Shown here: positions 1 to 5,126 of the stretch, in pieces
Layout of the letters: every line of letters begins with the position of its first letter
How positions within the stretch are numbered: position 1 is the first letter of the stretch
Assembly: GCA_043810615.1 (NCBI GenBank)
Contig: JBDROA010000036.1
Location: forward strand, 1 to 5,291
Direction of reading: 5' to 3'
DNA: 5,291 nucleotides
DNA from: VGBK01 sp043810615
GTDB taxonomy: Bacteria; Actinomycetota; Acidimicrobiia; Spongiisociales; UBA11373
Made by a program: the position numbers and the translations under genes
Notes under the pieces: generated by a model
Databases searched by the model: none
Told to the model about the DNA's origin: nothing
Seen by the model: only the letters and a program-made list of their open reading frames with translations

Positions 1-1
1 C

Positions 2-322
2 CAGACCACCTACGGCATCAGCCGCGACGACGCCGAATCCGGCTTCCTGATGGAGTACCTGCAGCAGGGCATCCTCGAAGAGAACCCGTTTGCGTCCATC
101 GACCGCAACGGGGTCGGCAAGCTGATGGGCATCGCGGTGGCCGGGGGCCGCAGCACCAAGCCCGACCTGGAGATCGGGATCTGCGGAGAGCACGGCGGCG
201 ACCCCAAATCGATCGCCCTTTGCCACGAGTTGAAGCTCAATTACGTGTCGTGCTCGCCGTTCCGGGTGCCGATCGCCCGACTGGCCGCCGCCCAGGCGGC
301 AGTGCGCGCCGGGGACGCCTAG
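2..322 (+). CDS. ppdK: Pyruvate, phosphate dikinase, C-terminal end (partial)
   Basis: This is the last 106 residues of pyruvate, phosphate dikinase, which interconverts ATP, phosphate and pyruvate with AMP, pyrophosphate and phosphoenolpyruvate in the cytoplasm. The reading frame is open from base 2, so the start lies outside the window; the family is usually close to 880-900 residues. The fragment carries the signature GICGEHGGDP, whose cysteine (visible residue 61, codon 182-184) corresponds to the catalytic cysteine of the PEP/pyruvate-binding domain. It ends with the characteristic NYVSCSPFRVPIARLAAAQA tail. The GEHGGDP form separates it from PEP synthase, which has a different sequence at that place. 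The gene ends with TAG followed 21 bases later by a strong hairpin. It is a housekeeping gene and probably the chromosomal flank of the element to its right. Confidence 0.96.
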   Translation, partial: QTTYGISRDDAESGFLMEYLQQGILEENPFASIDRNGVGKLMGIAVAGGRSTKPDLEIGICGEHGGDPKSIALCHELKLNYVSCSPFRVPIARLAAAQAAVRAGDA

Positions 323-343
323 CCGACGACCCACTCGACGCGT

Positions 344-371
344 GGAGGCCGGACCTACGGGTCCGGCCTCC
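344..371 (+). terminator. Rho-independent-type terminator after ppdK
   Basis: A perfect 12-bp inverted repeat, GGAGGCCGGACC (344-355) and GGTCCGGCCTCC (360-371), closes on the tetraloop TACG. In RNA this is C(UACG)G, a UNCG-class tetraloop known to be unusually stable. Only a short TTT follows, which is common for terminators in GC-rich bacteria. It lies 21 bases after the ppdK stop codon and is well placed to end that transcript and insulate it from the recombinase gene. Confidence 0.85.
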
Positions 372-461
372 TTTGAGTGGTGAGAAGGCGGTGGGAACGC
401 TGGTGTGAGCGCCCGGCCTCCTACTGCTCCCGTCCCTCAAGGTACGGTATTATTTTCGTAT
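372..461. other. Candidate left attachment-site region of the integrated element
   Basis: This is the 90-base gap between the host terminator and the recombinase start. Large serine integrases often have their attachment site directly upstream of the integrase gene, which makes this the natural place for the left junction. Two things stand out. The 10-mer CCGGCCTCCT in the right arm of the terminator (363-372) recurs at 413-422, exactly 50 bases later. An AT-rich patch (443-460) in an otherwise GC-rich gap is flanked by TACG and CGTA as a short inverted repeat. The crossover dinucleotide cannot be identified because the matching right junction is not in the window. Confidence 0.3.
448..461 (+). 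promoter_or_regulatory. Possible -10 box of a leaderless recombinase transcript
   Basis: TATTAT at 448-453 resembles a sigma-70-type -10 hexamer and ends eight bases before the ATG at 462, so transcription would start at or within a base or two of the start codon. There is no Shine-Dalgarno sequence before this ATG, which fits leaderless translation as is common in actinobacteria. No good -35 box is seen at the expected spacing, so the call is tentative. Confidence 0.35.
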
Positions 462-1871
462 ATGAGCACCACGACACGTCACGCCGGTATCTACGTCCGC
501 ATCTCTTCTGACCCCGAGGGGACCCGCCTGGGGGTGGAACGACAGTTGGAGGACTGCCGGGCCCGCTGCGAATCAAACGGATGGCTGGTGGCAGATGTGT
601 ATGAGGACAACGACCGTTCCGCCTACAAGGGCAAGCCCCGACCCGAGTACCGCAGGATGCTGGACGATGTCGAGTCGGGCCGGATTGATGCGGTGGTGGT
701 GTGGGCCCTGGATCGCCTGACCCGGCACCCCAGGGAGTTGGAAGAGTTCTTCGACATCATCGACCGGGTCGGGGATGTGGCGTTGGTGACAATCTCAGGG
801 GACCGGGACCTCTCTAACCCCGGTGATCTGATGATGGCGAGAGTCGAGGGGGCGTTCGCGGCGAAGGAGTCGGCGGACAAGTCACGTCGGCATCGCCGTA
901 AGGCGTTGCAGTTGGCCGAAGCGGGGAAGGTTGGTGGCGGTGGCGCCCGTCCCTTCGGGTTCGAGAAGGATCGGTTGACGATCCGGGAGCCCGAGGCCCA
1001 GTTGATCCGGGATGCGGCCAGGCGCCTGTTGGCGGGCGATTCGCAGGGTTCGATCCTGCGGGACTGGGAGACCCAAGGGGTCACCACCCCAACGGGTGGG
1101 CCCTGGCGGTACTCGACATTTCGCCGCATGATGCAACGCCCCCGCCTCGCCGGCCTCCGCGAACATCAGGGCGAAGTGATCGGACCCGCCGAATGGGAGG
1201 CGATCATCGACCCCGAAACCCATGAGCGGCTCCAGGTCCGATTGAAAGGGACCGGGAAGCATCGGGTCAACCGGGAACGCCTCTACCTCCTCACCGGCGG
1301 CCCAATCGTGTGCGGGCTGTGTGGTGCAGCGTTGATCGCTGCCCGTCGGGACGGCAAACGCACCATGGTGTGCCCCTCAGGGCCAGGGAAGCAGGGGTGT
1401 GGGCGGGTCAGCATCATCGCCGAACCCGTAGAGGAACTGGTGGGTCAGGCGGTGATCGAAGCGCTCGACGGACCGATGCTCGCCCAAGCGATCGCCGCCG
1501 ATCAGCGGGTCGGGGACCGCGACGCTGAGTTGGCGAAACAGATCGCCACCAAAGAAGAGGCCGTCGCCCATGCCGCAGACGACCACTACCTGGAGGGGAT
1601 CATCGACCGGGCCACGTTCATCAAGGTCTCCCGGGCCCTCGACGCCGAGATCGATGCACTGCGGTCGAGACTGACCCGCACCAGCCGGAGCCGGATACTC
1701 ACCACGCTCCCCCATACCCGCAAGGCACTCCAGGCCGCCTGGGACGAAGCCGAGATCGGGTGGCGCCGCGGTCTGGTGATGGCCGTGATCGACCGCATCG
1801 AGGTCTCCCCAGCCACCCGGGGCCGCAACCGGTTCGACCCCCAACGTCTCACCATCACCTGGCACGCCTGA
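462..1871 (+). CDS. Large serine recombinase (site-specific integrase)
   Basis: This 469-residue protein is a large serine recombinase that would cut and rejoin attachment sites to integrate or excise the element. The N-terminal resolvase domain has the active-site context YVRIS, with Arg13 and the nucleophile Ser15, and DRLTR with Arg85 and Arg88. The long helix follows (AFAAKESADKSRRHRRK). A recombinase domain spans roughly residues 160-260. A zinc ribbon has Cys284-x2-Cys287-x16-Cys304-x8-Cys313. A helical, probably coiled-coil segment lies around residues 350-410, and a basic C-terminus ends the protein. Domain order and length fit the family, and all key residues are present, so it looks intact. 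The frame is open back to a GTG at 405, but homology to the family begins just after the ATG at 462. It sits beside ppdK with no tRNA gene, as expected for a serine rather than a tyrosine integrase. The first half is G-rich and the second half C-richer on the coding strand. Confidence 0.93.
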   Translation: MSTTTRHAGIYVRISSDPEGTRLGVERQLEDCRARCESNGWLVADVYEDNDRSAYKGKPRPEYRRMLDDVESGRIDAVVVWALDRLTRHPRELEEFFDIIDRVGDVALVTISGDRDLSNPGDLMMARVEGAFAAKESADKSRRHRRKALQLAEAGKVGGGGARPFGFEKDRLTIREPEAQLIRDAARRLLAGDSQGSILRDWETQGVTTPTGGPWRYSTFRRMMQRPRLAGLREHQGEVIGPAEWEAIIDPETHERLQVRLKGTGKHRVNRERLYLLTGGPIVCGLCGAALIAARRDGKRTMVCPSGPGKQGCGRVSIIAEPVEELVGQAVIEALDGPMLAQAIAADQRVGDRDAELAKQIATKEEAVAHAADDHYLEGIIDRATFIKVSRALDAEIDALRSRLTRTSRSRILTTLPHTRKALQAAWDEAEIGWRRGLVMAVIDRIEVSPATRGRNRFDPQRLTITWHA

Positions 1872-2021
1872 ACGCCGAATCGATGGGGAAGTAGATGGGT
1901 AGATAGATGGCCCTACCGGGCGAGACCACGCCGACTACACCCCCCTACTCTCCTCGAAACGCCCGCTCAGCAGCAGGGCTATGCCACTATCGAGGCGCCC
2001 CCCTGGCGGTAGCGGCGCTAG

Positions 2022-2040
2022 TCGGCTGCATGCCAGCCGA
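2022..2040. repeat. Inverted repeat (6-bp stem)
   Basis: TCGGCT (2022-2027) and AGCCGA (2035-2040) form a perfect stem around a seven-base loop that contains GCATGC. It follows directly after the palindrome TAGCGGCGCTA (2010-2020) and precedes the tandem repeat array, so three structures lie within about 50 bases. The role is unknown. Confidence 0.5.
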
Positions 2041-2049
2041 TAGGCCCCA

Positions 2050-2235
2050 AACAGGGGGACCGGTGCGGCCATTTAGGCCGAAACACCCCGGCCAGTCCGG
2101 CAATAGGACCCCCAACCCCCGGAACAGCGGGGCCGGTGCGGCCGTTCAGGCCGAAACACCCCGGCCAACCCGGCATCAACCCTCGCACTCCCGGAACAGC
2201 GGGGCCGGTGCGGCCGTTGGGGCCTGAATCCAGGG
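2050..2235. repeat. 72-73 bp tandem repeat, about 2.5 copies, each with a conserved hairpin
   Basis: Copies start with AACAG at 2050, 2123 and 2195; the first two are 73 and 72 bp and the third is cut short. Each carries GGTG, then CGGCC, a five-base loop and GGCC. Copies 1 and 2 continue with G, AAA and CACC, so that GGTG pairs with CACC outside the inner stem. The inner stems lie at 2066-2080 and 2139-2153, with 2211-2224 in the third copy. The loops differ (ATTTA, GTTCA, GTTGG) while the stems are kept. In copy 2 the stem extends further, pairing 2131-2134 with 2163-2166. The array could be origin iterons, a single-strand origin or a structured RNA; the function is not known. Confidence 0.8.
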
Positions 2236-2245
2236 GCCAGGCCCC
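2219..2245 (-). terminator. Hairpin, possible terminator of the minus-strand gene
   Basis: GGGGCCTG (2219-2226) and CAGGCCCC (2238-2245) form a perfect 8-bp stem with an 11-base loop. An alternative fold, GGGGCC-A-GGCCCC (2233-2245), uses part of the same bases. It lies 28 bases beyond the stop of the minus-strand gene at 2274, which is a suitable place for a terminator. There is no T-tract on either strand, and it may instead belong to the structured repeat array. Confidence 0.4.
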
Positions 2246-2273
2246 GATTGGGACACCATTCGGGGCGGATTGG

Positions 2274-2714
2274 TCAGTCGGTGGGGTTGTCGGGGGTGGC
2301 GGGGTCTTGGGGGTCGCGTCGCCGGAGTGCCCGGATCGCCCGTTCCTGAGGGTTCCCGTAGCCGAGTTTCTTGGTGGGGCCACCGATGCGGGTGACCCAC
2401 ATCCGGTATTGCTCGCGCCGGTAGCGGTCGGGGTTCTGCTTCTCGTTGTTCAGCTCCATGGTGGTGCTGTATTCCTCGTGGAGTCTGAAGCGGATCTTGT
2501 TGAGAGCCCGTTTGCCAGTGCGGCCGTACGCGATGAAACACACTCTTCCGTGTTCGTCGGCGGCATCCCGGACTGTGCGGACGTTGTTGACCATTCCCCT
2601 GTCGGGGTGGAGTCCTATCTGTGGGGGTGGGACACCCCATCGCTGGAACATCGAGCGGCGCCGACGGCCCTGCGGTTCGAGTTCGAAGATCGGTTCTTCG
2701 CCCGAGGAGGTCAT
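2274..2714 (-). CDS. Hypothetical protein, basic, 146 residues
   Basis: I do not recognise this protein. It is highly charged and rich in arginine, with a basic stretch RRRRS near the N-terminus and several Arg/Lys clusters towards the C-terminus (NPDRYRREQYRMW, then RAIRALRRR). It has no membrane segment, signal peptide or cysteine pairs. The codon pattern supports it as real: the third positions are mostly G or C on this strand, while the overlapping plus-strand frame reads as a low-complexity valine- and glycine-rich shadow. The ATG at 2712-2714 has AGG about eight bases upstream and more purine-rich sequence before that. It converges on the recombinase and diverges from the small ORF and rep, with 71 bases between the divergent starts. 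Basic charge and position suggest a nucleic-acid-binding accessory protein such as a regulator or excision factor, but no fold is visible to support that. Confidence 0.7.
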   Translation of the reverse strand: MTSSGEEPIFELEPQGRRRRSMFQRWGVPPPQIGLHPDRGMVNNVRTVRDAADEHGRVCFIAYGRTGKRALNKIRFRLHEEYSTTMELNNEKQNPDRYRREQYRMWVTRIGGPTKKLGYGNPQERAIRALRRRDPQDPATPDNPTD

Positions 2715-2785
2715 GGCGGTAACCTACCCTCACAACTCAACGGCCAGCTCCATATCTAGGCCAGCATCTAAGGGATGTACGTAGG
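2715..2785. promoter_or_regulatory. Divergent promoter region
   Basis: This 71-base gap separates the minus-strand unknown gene from the small ORF and rep unit and must hold promoters for both, unless rep is transcribed from elsewhere. It is less GC-rich than its surroundings. TATCTA (2754-2759) is a possible plus-strand -10 box, and its complement TAGATA could serve the other direction. TACGTA (2778-2783) is a perfect palindrome and could be an operator. None of these matches a strong consensus. Confidence 0.35.
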
Positions 2786-3004
2786 TTGCCAGTCGGAGCG
2801 TCAGCACTGGATGTGCTCATGCTCTGCCGCAACCTCGACATCCCTTCATTTGTATCCGAGTCCCGATCGGCCCAGGGGCTCCCGCCCCGGGTCGAAGACC
2901 CTGCCACCCTGGCAAAGGTCGCCACTCTGTTGGCGGCCGTCAATCAAACCCAGATCCCCGAGGCCTCCCCGCAGCCGGCTGCTGGGTTGGCCGCGGCGTC
3001 GTAA
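2786..3004 (+). CDS. Small hypothetical protein directly upstream of rep
   Basis: This 72-residue ORF is not recognised. It is GC-rich at third positions and reads like a genuine protein, with LDVLMLCRNLDIPSF near the start, a central GLPPRVEDPATLAKVATLL, and an alanine- and proline-rich tail. The start is uncertain. The TTG at 2786 has AAGGG 11 bases upstream, while GTG at 2813 and ATG at 2819 are alternatives without a clear ribosome site. Its TAA stop is 15 bases before the GTG of rep, and both are in the same frame with no other stop between. It could be a separate small protein translated just ahead of rep, perhaps coupled to it. It could equally be the N-terminal part of a longer Rep cut off by a nonsense change. 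The clear Rep homology starts downstream, which slightly favours a separate gene. Confidence 0.5.
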   Translation: MPVGASALDVLMLCRNLDIPSFVSESRSAQGLPPRVEDPATLAKVATLLAAVNQTQIPEASPQPAAGLAAAS

Positions 3005-3019
3005 CCGGACCGCGACGCC

Positions 3020-4393
3020 GTGGCGGACCCTCGGAGTGAATCTGTCATTGCATCCGGTGGATGCGAGAACCCCCAGTACTTCCTGGACTCCGCCACCGGT
3101 GAGATCATCGCGGGCCGCTGCCACGCCACCACCTACTACCGGTGCAAACCGTGCGCTGATCTCCACGTCGGGGACTCCAAGCAGATCATCCGCTCCGGGA
3201 TCGCCCAATGGATCCAGGCCGGCCACGCCGTCACGTTCGTGACGTTGACCGGCCCCGGCTTCTGGCTCCCCGGCGTGCCTGCAGTCGAGAGGGGGACTCA
3301 CCGGTTCAGCAAGGCCTACTGGGCACTGATTAGGGGATCCAAGAAACCCTCCAAGGTGGCGCTCGCCAAACTGCGACCGAGGGCCATCTGCGCTCACTGC
3401 ACCAAGACGGCCCGCATCAAAGCCAAGGCGGCGGGCAAGACCGCCCGCAGCGTCTCGCCGGTGATCCATCCACCCGAAGATCCCCTCGGGGGGATCCCGA
3501 TCGATCCCGACGCGTTCGACTACCCAGCCGCCGTCTGGTGGAACTGGAACCTCGGGGACCTGTTCCACCGCACCGTCACCTACCTACGGCGCCAACTCGG
3601 CGACGACCTCCAATACCTGCGGGTCATCGAGTGGTCACGGCGCGGGATCCCCCACGTCCACCTGCTGTTCAACACCACCATCTCCGACCGCCGGGTCACC
3701 CGCCTCATCGAGTCCGTCAACGCCTCGCTCCCAGACCCCAACCAAGGGTGGGGTCCCATTCACGACGTGCAACGGTTCCGCACCGACACTGACCGTGCGG
3801 CACGAGAGATCGGGCGACTCACCTCGTATCTCGCCAAGTACCTCGCCAAAGAGACCGGCGGAACCATCACCGCAGCCGCCGCCACCAACCTCACAGCCGG
3901 CAGACACTTCGACAACCTCCGTGCCGCCGCATTCCGCGTCGCCAAGACTCACGCCCGAAGCCGCCCCGGCGGGCCATGCCCACACCACTGTGGCGGCATC
4001 CTCTACCCCGATCAGACCGGCCGATACCTCACCTGCGACACCTGCAAGACCCGCATCACGAACCGCATCCCCCAATACGGGATCTCTCTCGGGGTGCGCA
4101 CCCACAAACTCACCAAGAGCCACCGCTGGGCCATCGAGCACCGCCAGAGCACCCGCCAGCCACAGAACTGGATCCCCGTCTGGCATCACAGCCCACGCCG
4201 CGGCTGGGAACCCAAACCCCTCACCTACCGCACCATGCGCCGACAACGCCGCCGTCACGTCATCGGACAACAAGCGACCAGACCACCCAGCGGCCAATGG
4301 ACCCACCTCCGTCGCCGCCCCATCAAACCCCCCATCCAGTCATCCATTGGGTCCGCCCAACCCAACGCACCACCCCCCACACCAACCCCCTGA
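3020..4393 (+). CDS. RepSA-like replication initiator (HUH endonuclease)
   Basis: This 457-residue protein resembles the RepSA replication initiators of actinobacterial integrative elements (pSAM2 type), which nick the double-strand origin and start rolling-circle replication of the excised circle. The N-terminus has GGCENP and TGEI followed by Cys34 and Cys42-x2-Cys45, matching the cysteine-containing start of that family. Motif 1 is FVTLTGPGF (73-81). Cys124-x2-Cys127 follows. Motif 2, EWSRRGIPHVHLLF, holds the metal-binding pair His212 and His214. Motif 3, YLAKYLAK, has the likely catalytic Tyr270 or Tyr274 with Lys273. A second zinc ribbon, Cys320-x3-Cys324-x14-Cys339-x2-Cys342, lies in the C-terminal part, which ends in an arginine-rich and then proline-rich tail. 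The length fits the family. GTG at 3020 is the first usable start after an in-frame stop, but no ribosome site precedes it, so coupling to the small upstream ORF is possible. Confidence 0.82.
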   Translation: MADPRSESVIASGGCENPQYFLDSATGEIIAGRCHATTYYRCKPCADLHVGDSKQIIRSGIAQWIQAGHAVTFVTLTGPGFWLPGVPAVERGTHRFSKAYWALIRGSKKPSKVALAKLRPRAICAHCTKTARIKAKAAGKTARSVSPVIHPPEDPLGGIPIDPDAFDYPAAVWWNWNLGDLFHRTVTYLRRQLGDDLQYLRVIEWSRRGIPHVHLLFNTTISDRRVTRLIESVNASLPDPNQGWGPIHDVQRFRTDTDRAAREIGRLTSYLAKYLAKETGGTITAAAATNLTAGRHFDNLRAAAFRVAKTHARSRPGGPCPHHCGGILYPDQTGRYLTCDTCKTRITNRIPQYGISLGVRTHKLTKSHRWAIEHRQSTRQPQNWIPVWHHSPRRGWEPKPLTYRTMRRQRRRHVIGQQATRPPSGQWTHLRRRPIKPPIQSSIGSAQPNAPPPTPTP

Positions 4394-4514
4394 CCGCCAA
4401 CCGCCCCCCGAGGGCCCGGCCAACCGCGCCCACACCCACCCGAGCAGACACTCCGATGCCGACAACCGCCATTAGAAACCGGACCAAACCCGCCCGGGCA
4501 CCCCGCAACACACC
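4310..4514 (+). promoter_or_regulatory. C-rich, G-poor tract, possible Rho utilisation region
   Basis: From the last codons of rep into the gap after it, the coding strand becomes strongly C-rich. Counting by hand, 4321-4440 holds 68 C and 17 G. Long C-over-G stretches at the end of a transcription unit are typical of Rho loading sites, and a stable hairpin follows. No gene is seen between the rep stop and the hairpin. The bias also continues the C-rich codon use of the end of rep, so it may simply reflect composition. Confidence 0.3.
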
Positions 4515-4538
4515 ACACGGCCCCGCCAGGGGCCGTGT
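4515..4538 (+). terminator. Hairpin terminator after rep
   Basis: ACACGGCCCC (4515-4524) and GGGGCCGTGT (4529-4538) form a perfect 10-bp stem with a four-base loop (GCCA), followed by CCCTT rather than a T-run. It lies about 120 bases after the rep stop and about 65 bases beyond the end of the converging minus-strand gene. Because the stem is symmetric it could act on both transcripts. Confidence 0.7.
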
Positions 4539-4570
4539 CCCTTGACCAAGCGAAGCCAAAATGCACAGAA

Positions 4571-4597
4571 GCCCCGATTCGCTCTCTCCGGCGGGGC
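4571..4597 (-). terminator. Possible terminator of the last minus-strand gene
   Basis: GCCCCG (4571-4576) and CGGGGC (4592-4597) form a six-bp stem with a 15-base loop, just past the stop at 4605 of the minus-strand gene. Read on the minus strand, it is followed by TTCTGTGCATTTT, which is moderately T-rich. The stem is short and the loop large, so this is weak. Confidence 0.3.
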
Positions 4598-4604
4598 CAG
4601 CCGT

Positions 4605-5126
4605 TCAATCGTCTGGGCTATCGAGGACTGTGCTCGTGGCTCCGTCGGTCCACACCACCGGCCGGACCTGGTCGAGTCGGGGCGCAAGGTTGAACCATGC
4701 CCTCCGGTCGTTGGGCAGGGACTGAGCGAACGACGCACCGACGGCTTGGAGGTGGCCATGGATCGTGGTGATCGGGTGTCTGGGCTTGGGTTCCCGGACT
4801 CGCGCAATGGTCAGATGCATGAGGCTCTTGTTGATTGCGGGGAGGTAGTCGATCAGCCAGGTGAGATCACCACTGGCCCCTGGTTCCCATTCCGGGGCGA
4901 AGTGGGTCGCGAGGAGGTCATCCTGCTTCGGGAGTGACCGGTAAAACGCGATCAGGTTTCGTGAGTGCACCAGGAACGTTTCCAGCCAGGCGTTCTTCTC
5001 CGGAATCCCGAGGGAACCCCCTGGAGCGGTCAGTTGGTGATGGGCGAGAGCCCACATGCTGTGCTCGTAGAGCACTGCCTTCGCAAGGTCTCTCAGTTCG
5101 TGTGCCTCCGGCGCCTGATCGGCCAT
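4605..5126 (-). CDS. Hypothetical protein, mostly alpha-helical, 173 residues
   Basis: I cannot assign a function. The ATG at 5124-5126 is chosen because GGAG lies six bases before it; the frame is open to an ATG at 5252, but the extra 42 residues have no such ribosome site and do not look conserved. The protein appears mainly helical, with no signal peptide or clear membrane segment. Notable stretches are ELRDLAKAVLYEHSMWALAHH (residues 10-30), NAWLETFLVHSRNLIAFY (45-62), DDLLATHFAPEW (69-80) and LPAINKSLMHLT (95-106). The H-x-R-N-L-I-x-F motif is reminiscent of small helical proteins of unknown function seen in many bacteria. It lacks the R-x4-6-H motif of HEPN RNases, so that label is not given. 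It converges on rep. Whether it belongs to the element or to the host cannot be told. Confidence 0.75.
   Translation of the reverse strand: MADQAPEAHELRDLAKAVLYEHSMWALAHHQLTAPGGSLGIPEKNAWLETFLVHSRNLIAFYRSLPKQDDLLATHFAPEWEPGASGDLTWLIDYLPAINKSLMHLTIARVREPKPRHPITTIHGHLQAVGASFAQSLPNDRRAWFNLAPRLDQVRPVVWTDGATSTVLDSPDD

Larger units (their letters stand above)
1872..2273. other. Noncoding, hairpin-rich region between converging genes
   Basis: These 402 bases separate the recombinase from the converging minus-strand gene. No reading frame here has convincing coding character. The region holds short TAGAT-containing repeats just after the recombinase stop (1892-1910), a perfect odd palindrome TAGCGGCGCTA (2010-2020), a hairpin (2022-2040), a tandem repeat array (2050-2235) and an 8-bp-stem hairpin (2219-2245). 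A long structured noncoding stretch in a replicating element could be a double-strand or single-strand origin, or a block of terminators. The sequence does not decide between these. Confidence 0.6.
420..4545. mobile_element. Integrated element with serine recombinase and RepSA-like replication module (approximate extent)
   Basis: A serine recombinase, a hairpin-rich noncoding block, unknown accessory genes and a RepSA-like replication initiator lie together directly beside a housekeeping gene. Established knowledge: actinobacterial integrative and conjugative elements pair an integrase with a RepSA-type protein that replicates the excised circle. The left limit must lie between the ppdK terminator and the recombinase. 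The right limit given here is only the hairpin after rep; the element may run on beyond the window, where transfer genes would be expected. No excisionase or FtsK-like transfer protein is visible, so whether the element is complete or mobile is unknown. Confidence 0.6.

Noticed and set aside
405..461. Recombinase start at the GTG at 405
   Set aside because: The 19 extra residues show no similarity to the resolvase fold, and the usual family N-terminus fits the ATG at 462.
323..461. tRNA gene or tRNA 3' end serving as integration site
   Set aside because: No cloverleaf or TPsiC-like sequence is visible in the gap, and serine integrases do not need a tRNA target.
1907..2227. Plus-strand reading frame of 106 residues across the repeat array
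   Set aside because: It is low in complexity and simply translates the repeats, has no clear ribosome site and does not look like a real protein; the preserved hairpins explain the stretch better.
2050..2235. CRISPR array
   Set aside because: There are under three copies of a 72-73 bp unit with similarity over most of its length, no short identical repeats with unique spacers, and no cas genes.
2136..2759. Plus-strand reading frame of 207 residues
   Set aside because: It runs out of the repeat array and lies opposite the better-supported minus-strand gene; its valine- and glycine-rich content is typical of a shadow frame.
2846..3568. Long minus-strand frame opposite the small ORF and the start of rep
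   Set aside because: The plus-strand frame has the Rep motifs; the minus frame is a shadow caused by high GC content.
3635..4306. Minus-strand frame of 223 residues opposite rep
   Set aside because: It is alanine-, glycine- and valine-rich shadow sequence opposite the HUH and zinc-ribbon motifs of Rep.
4605..5126. HEPN-type RNase
   Set aside because: The protein is helical and has an H-x-R-N motif, but the R-x4-6-H catalytic motif is not present.
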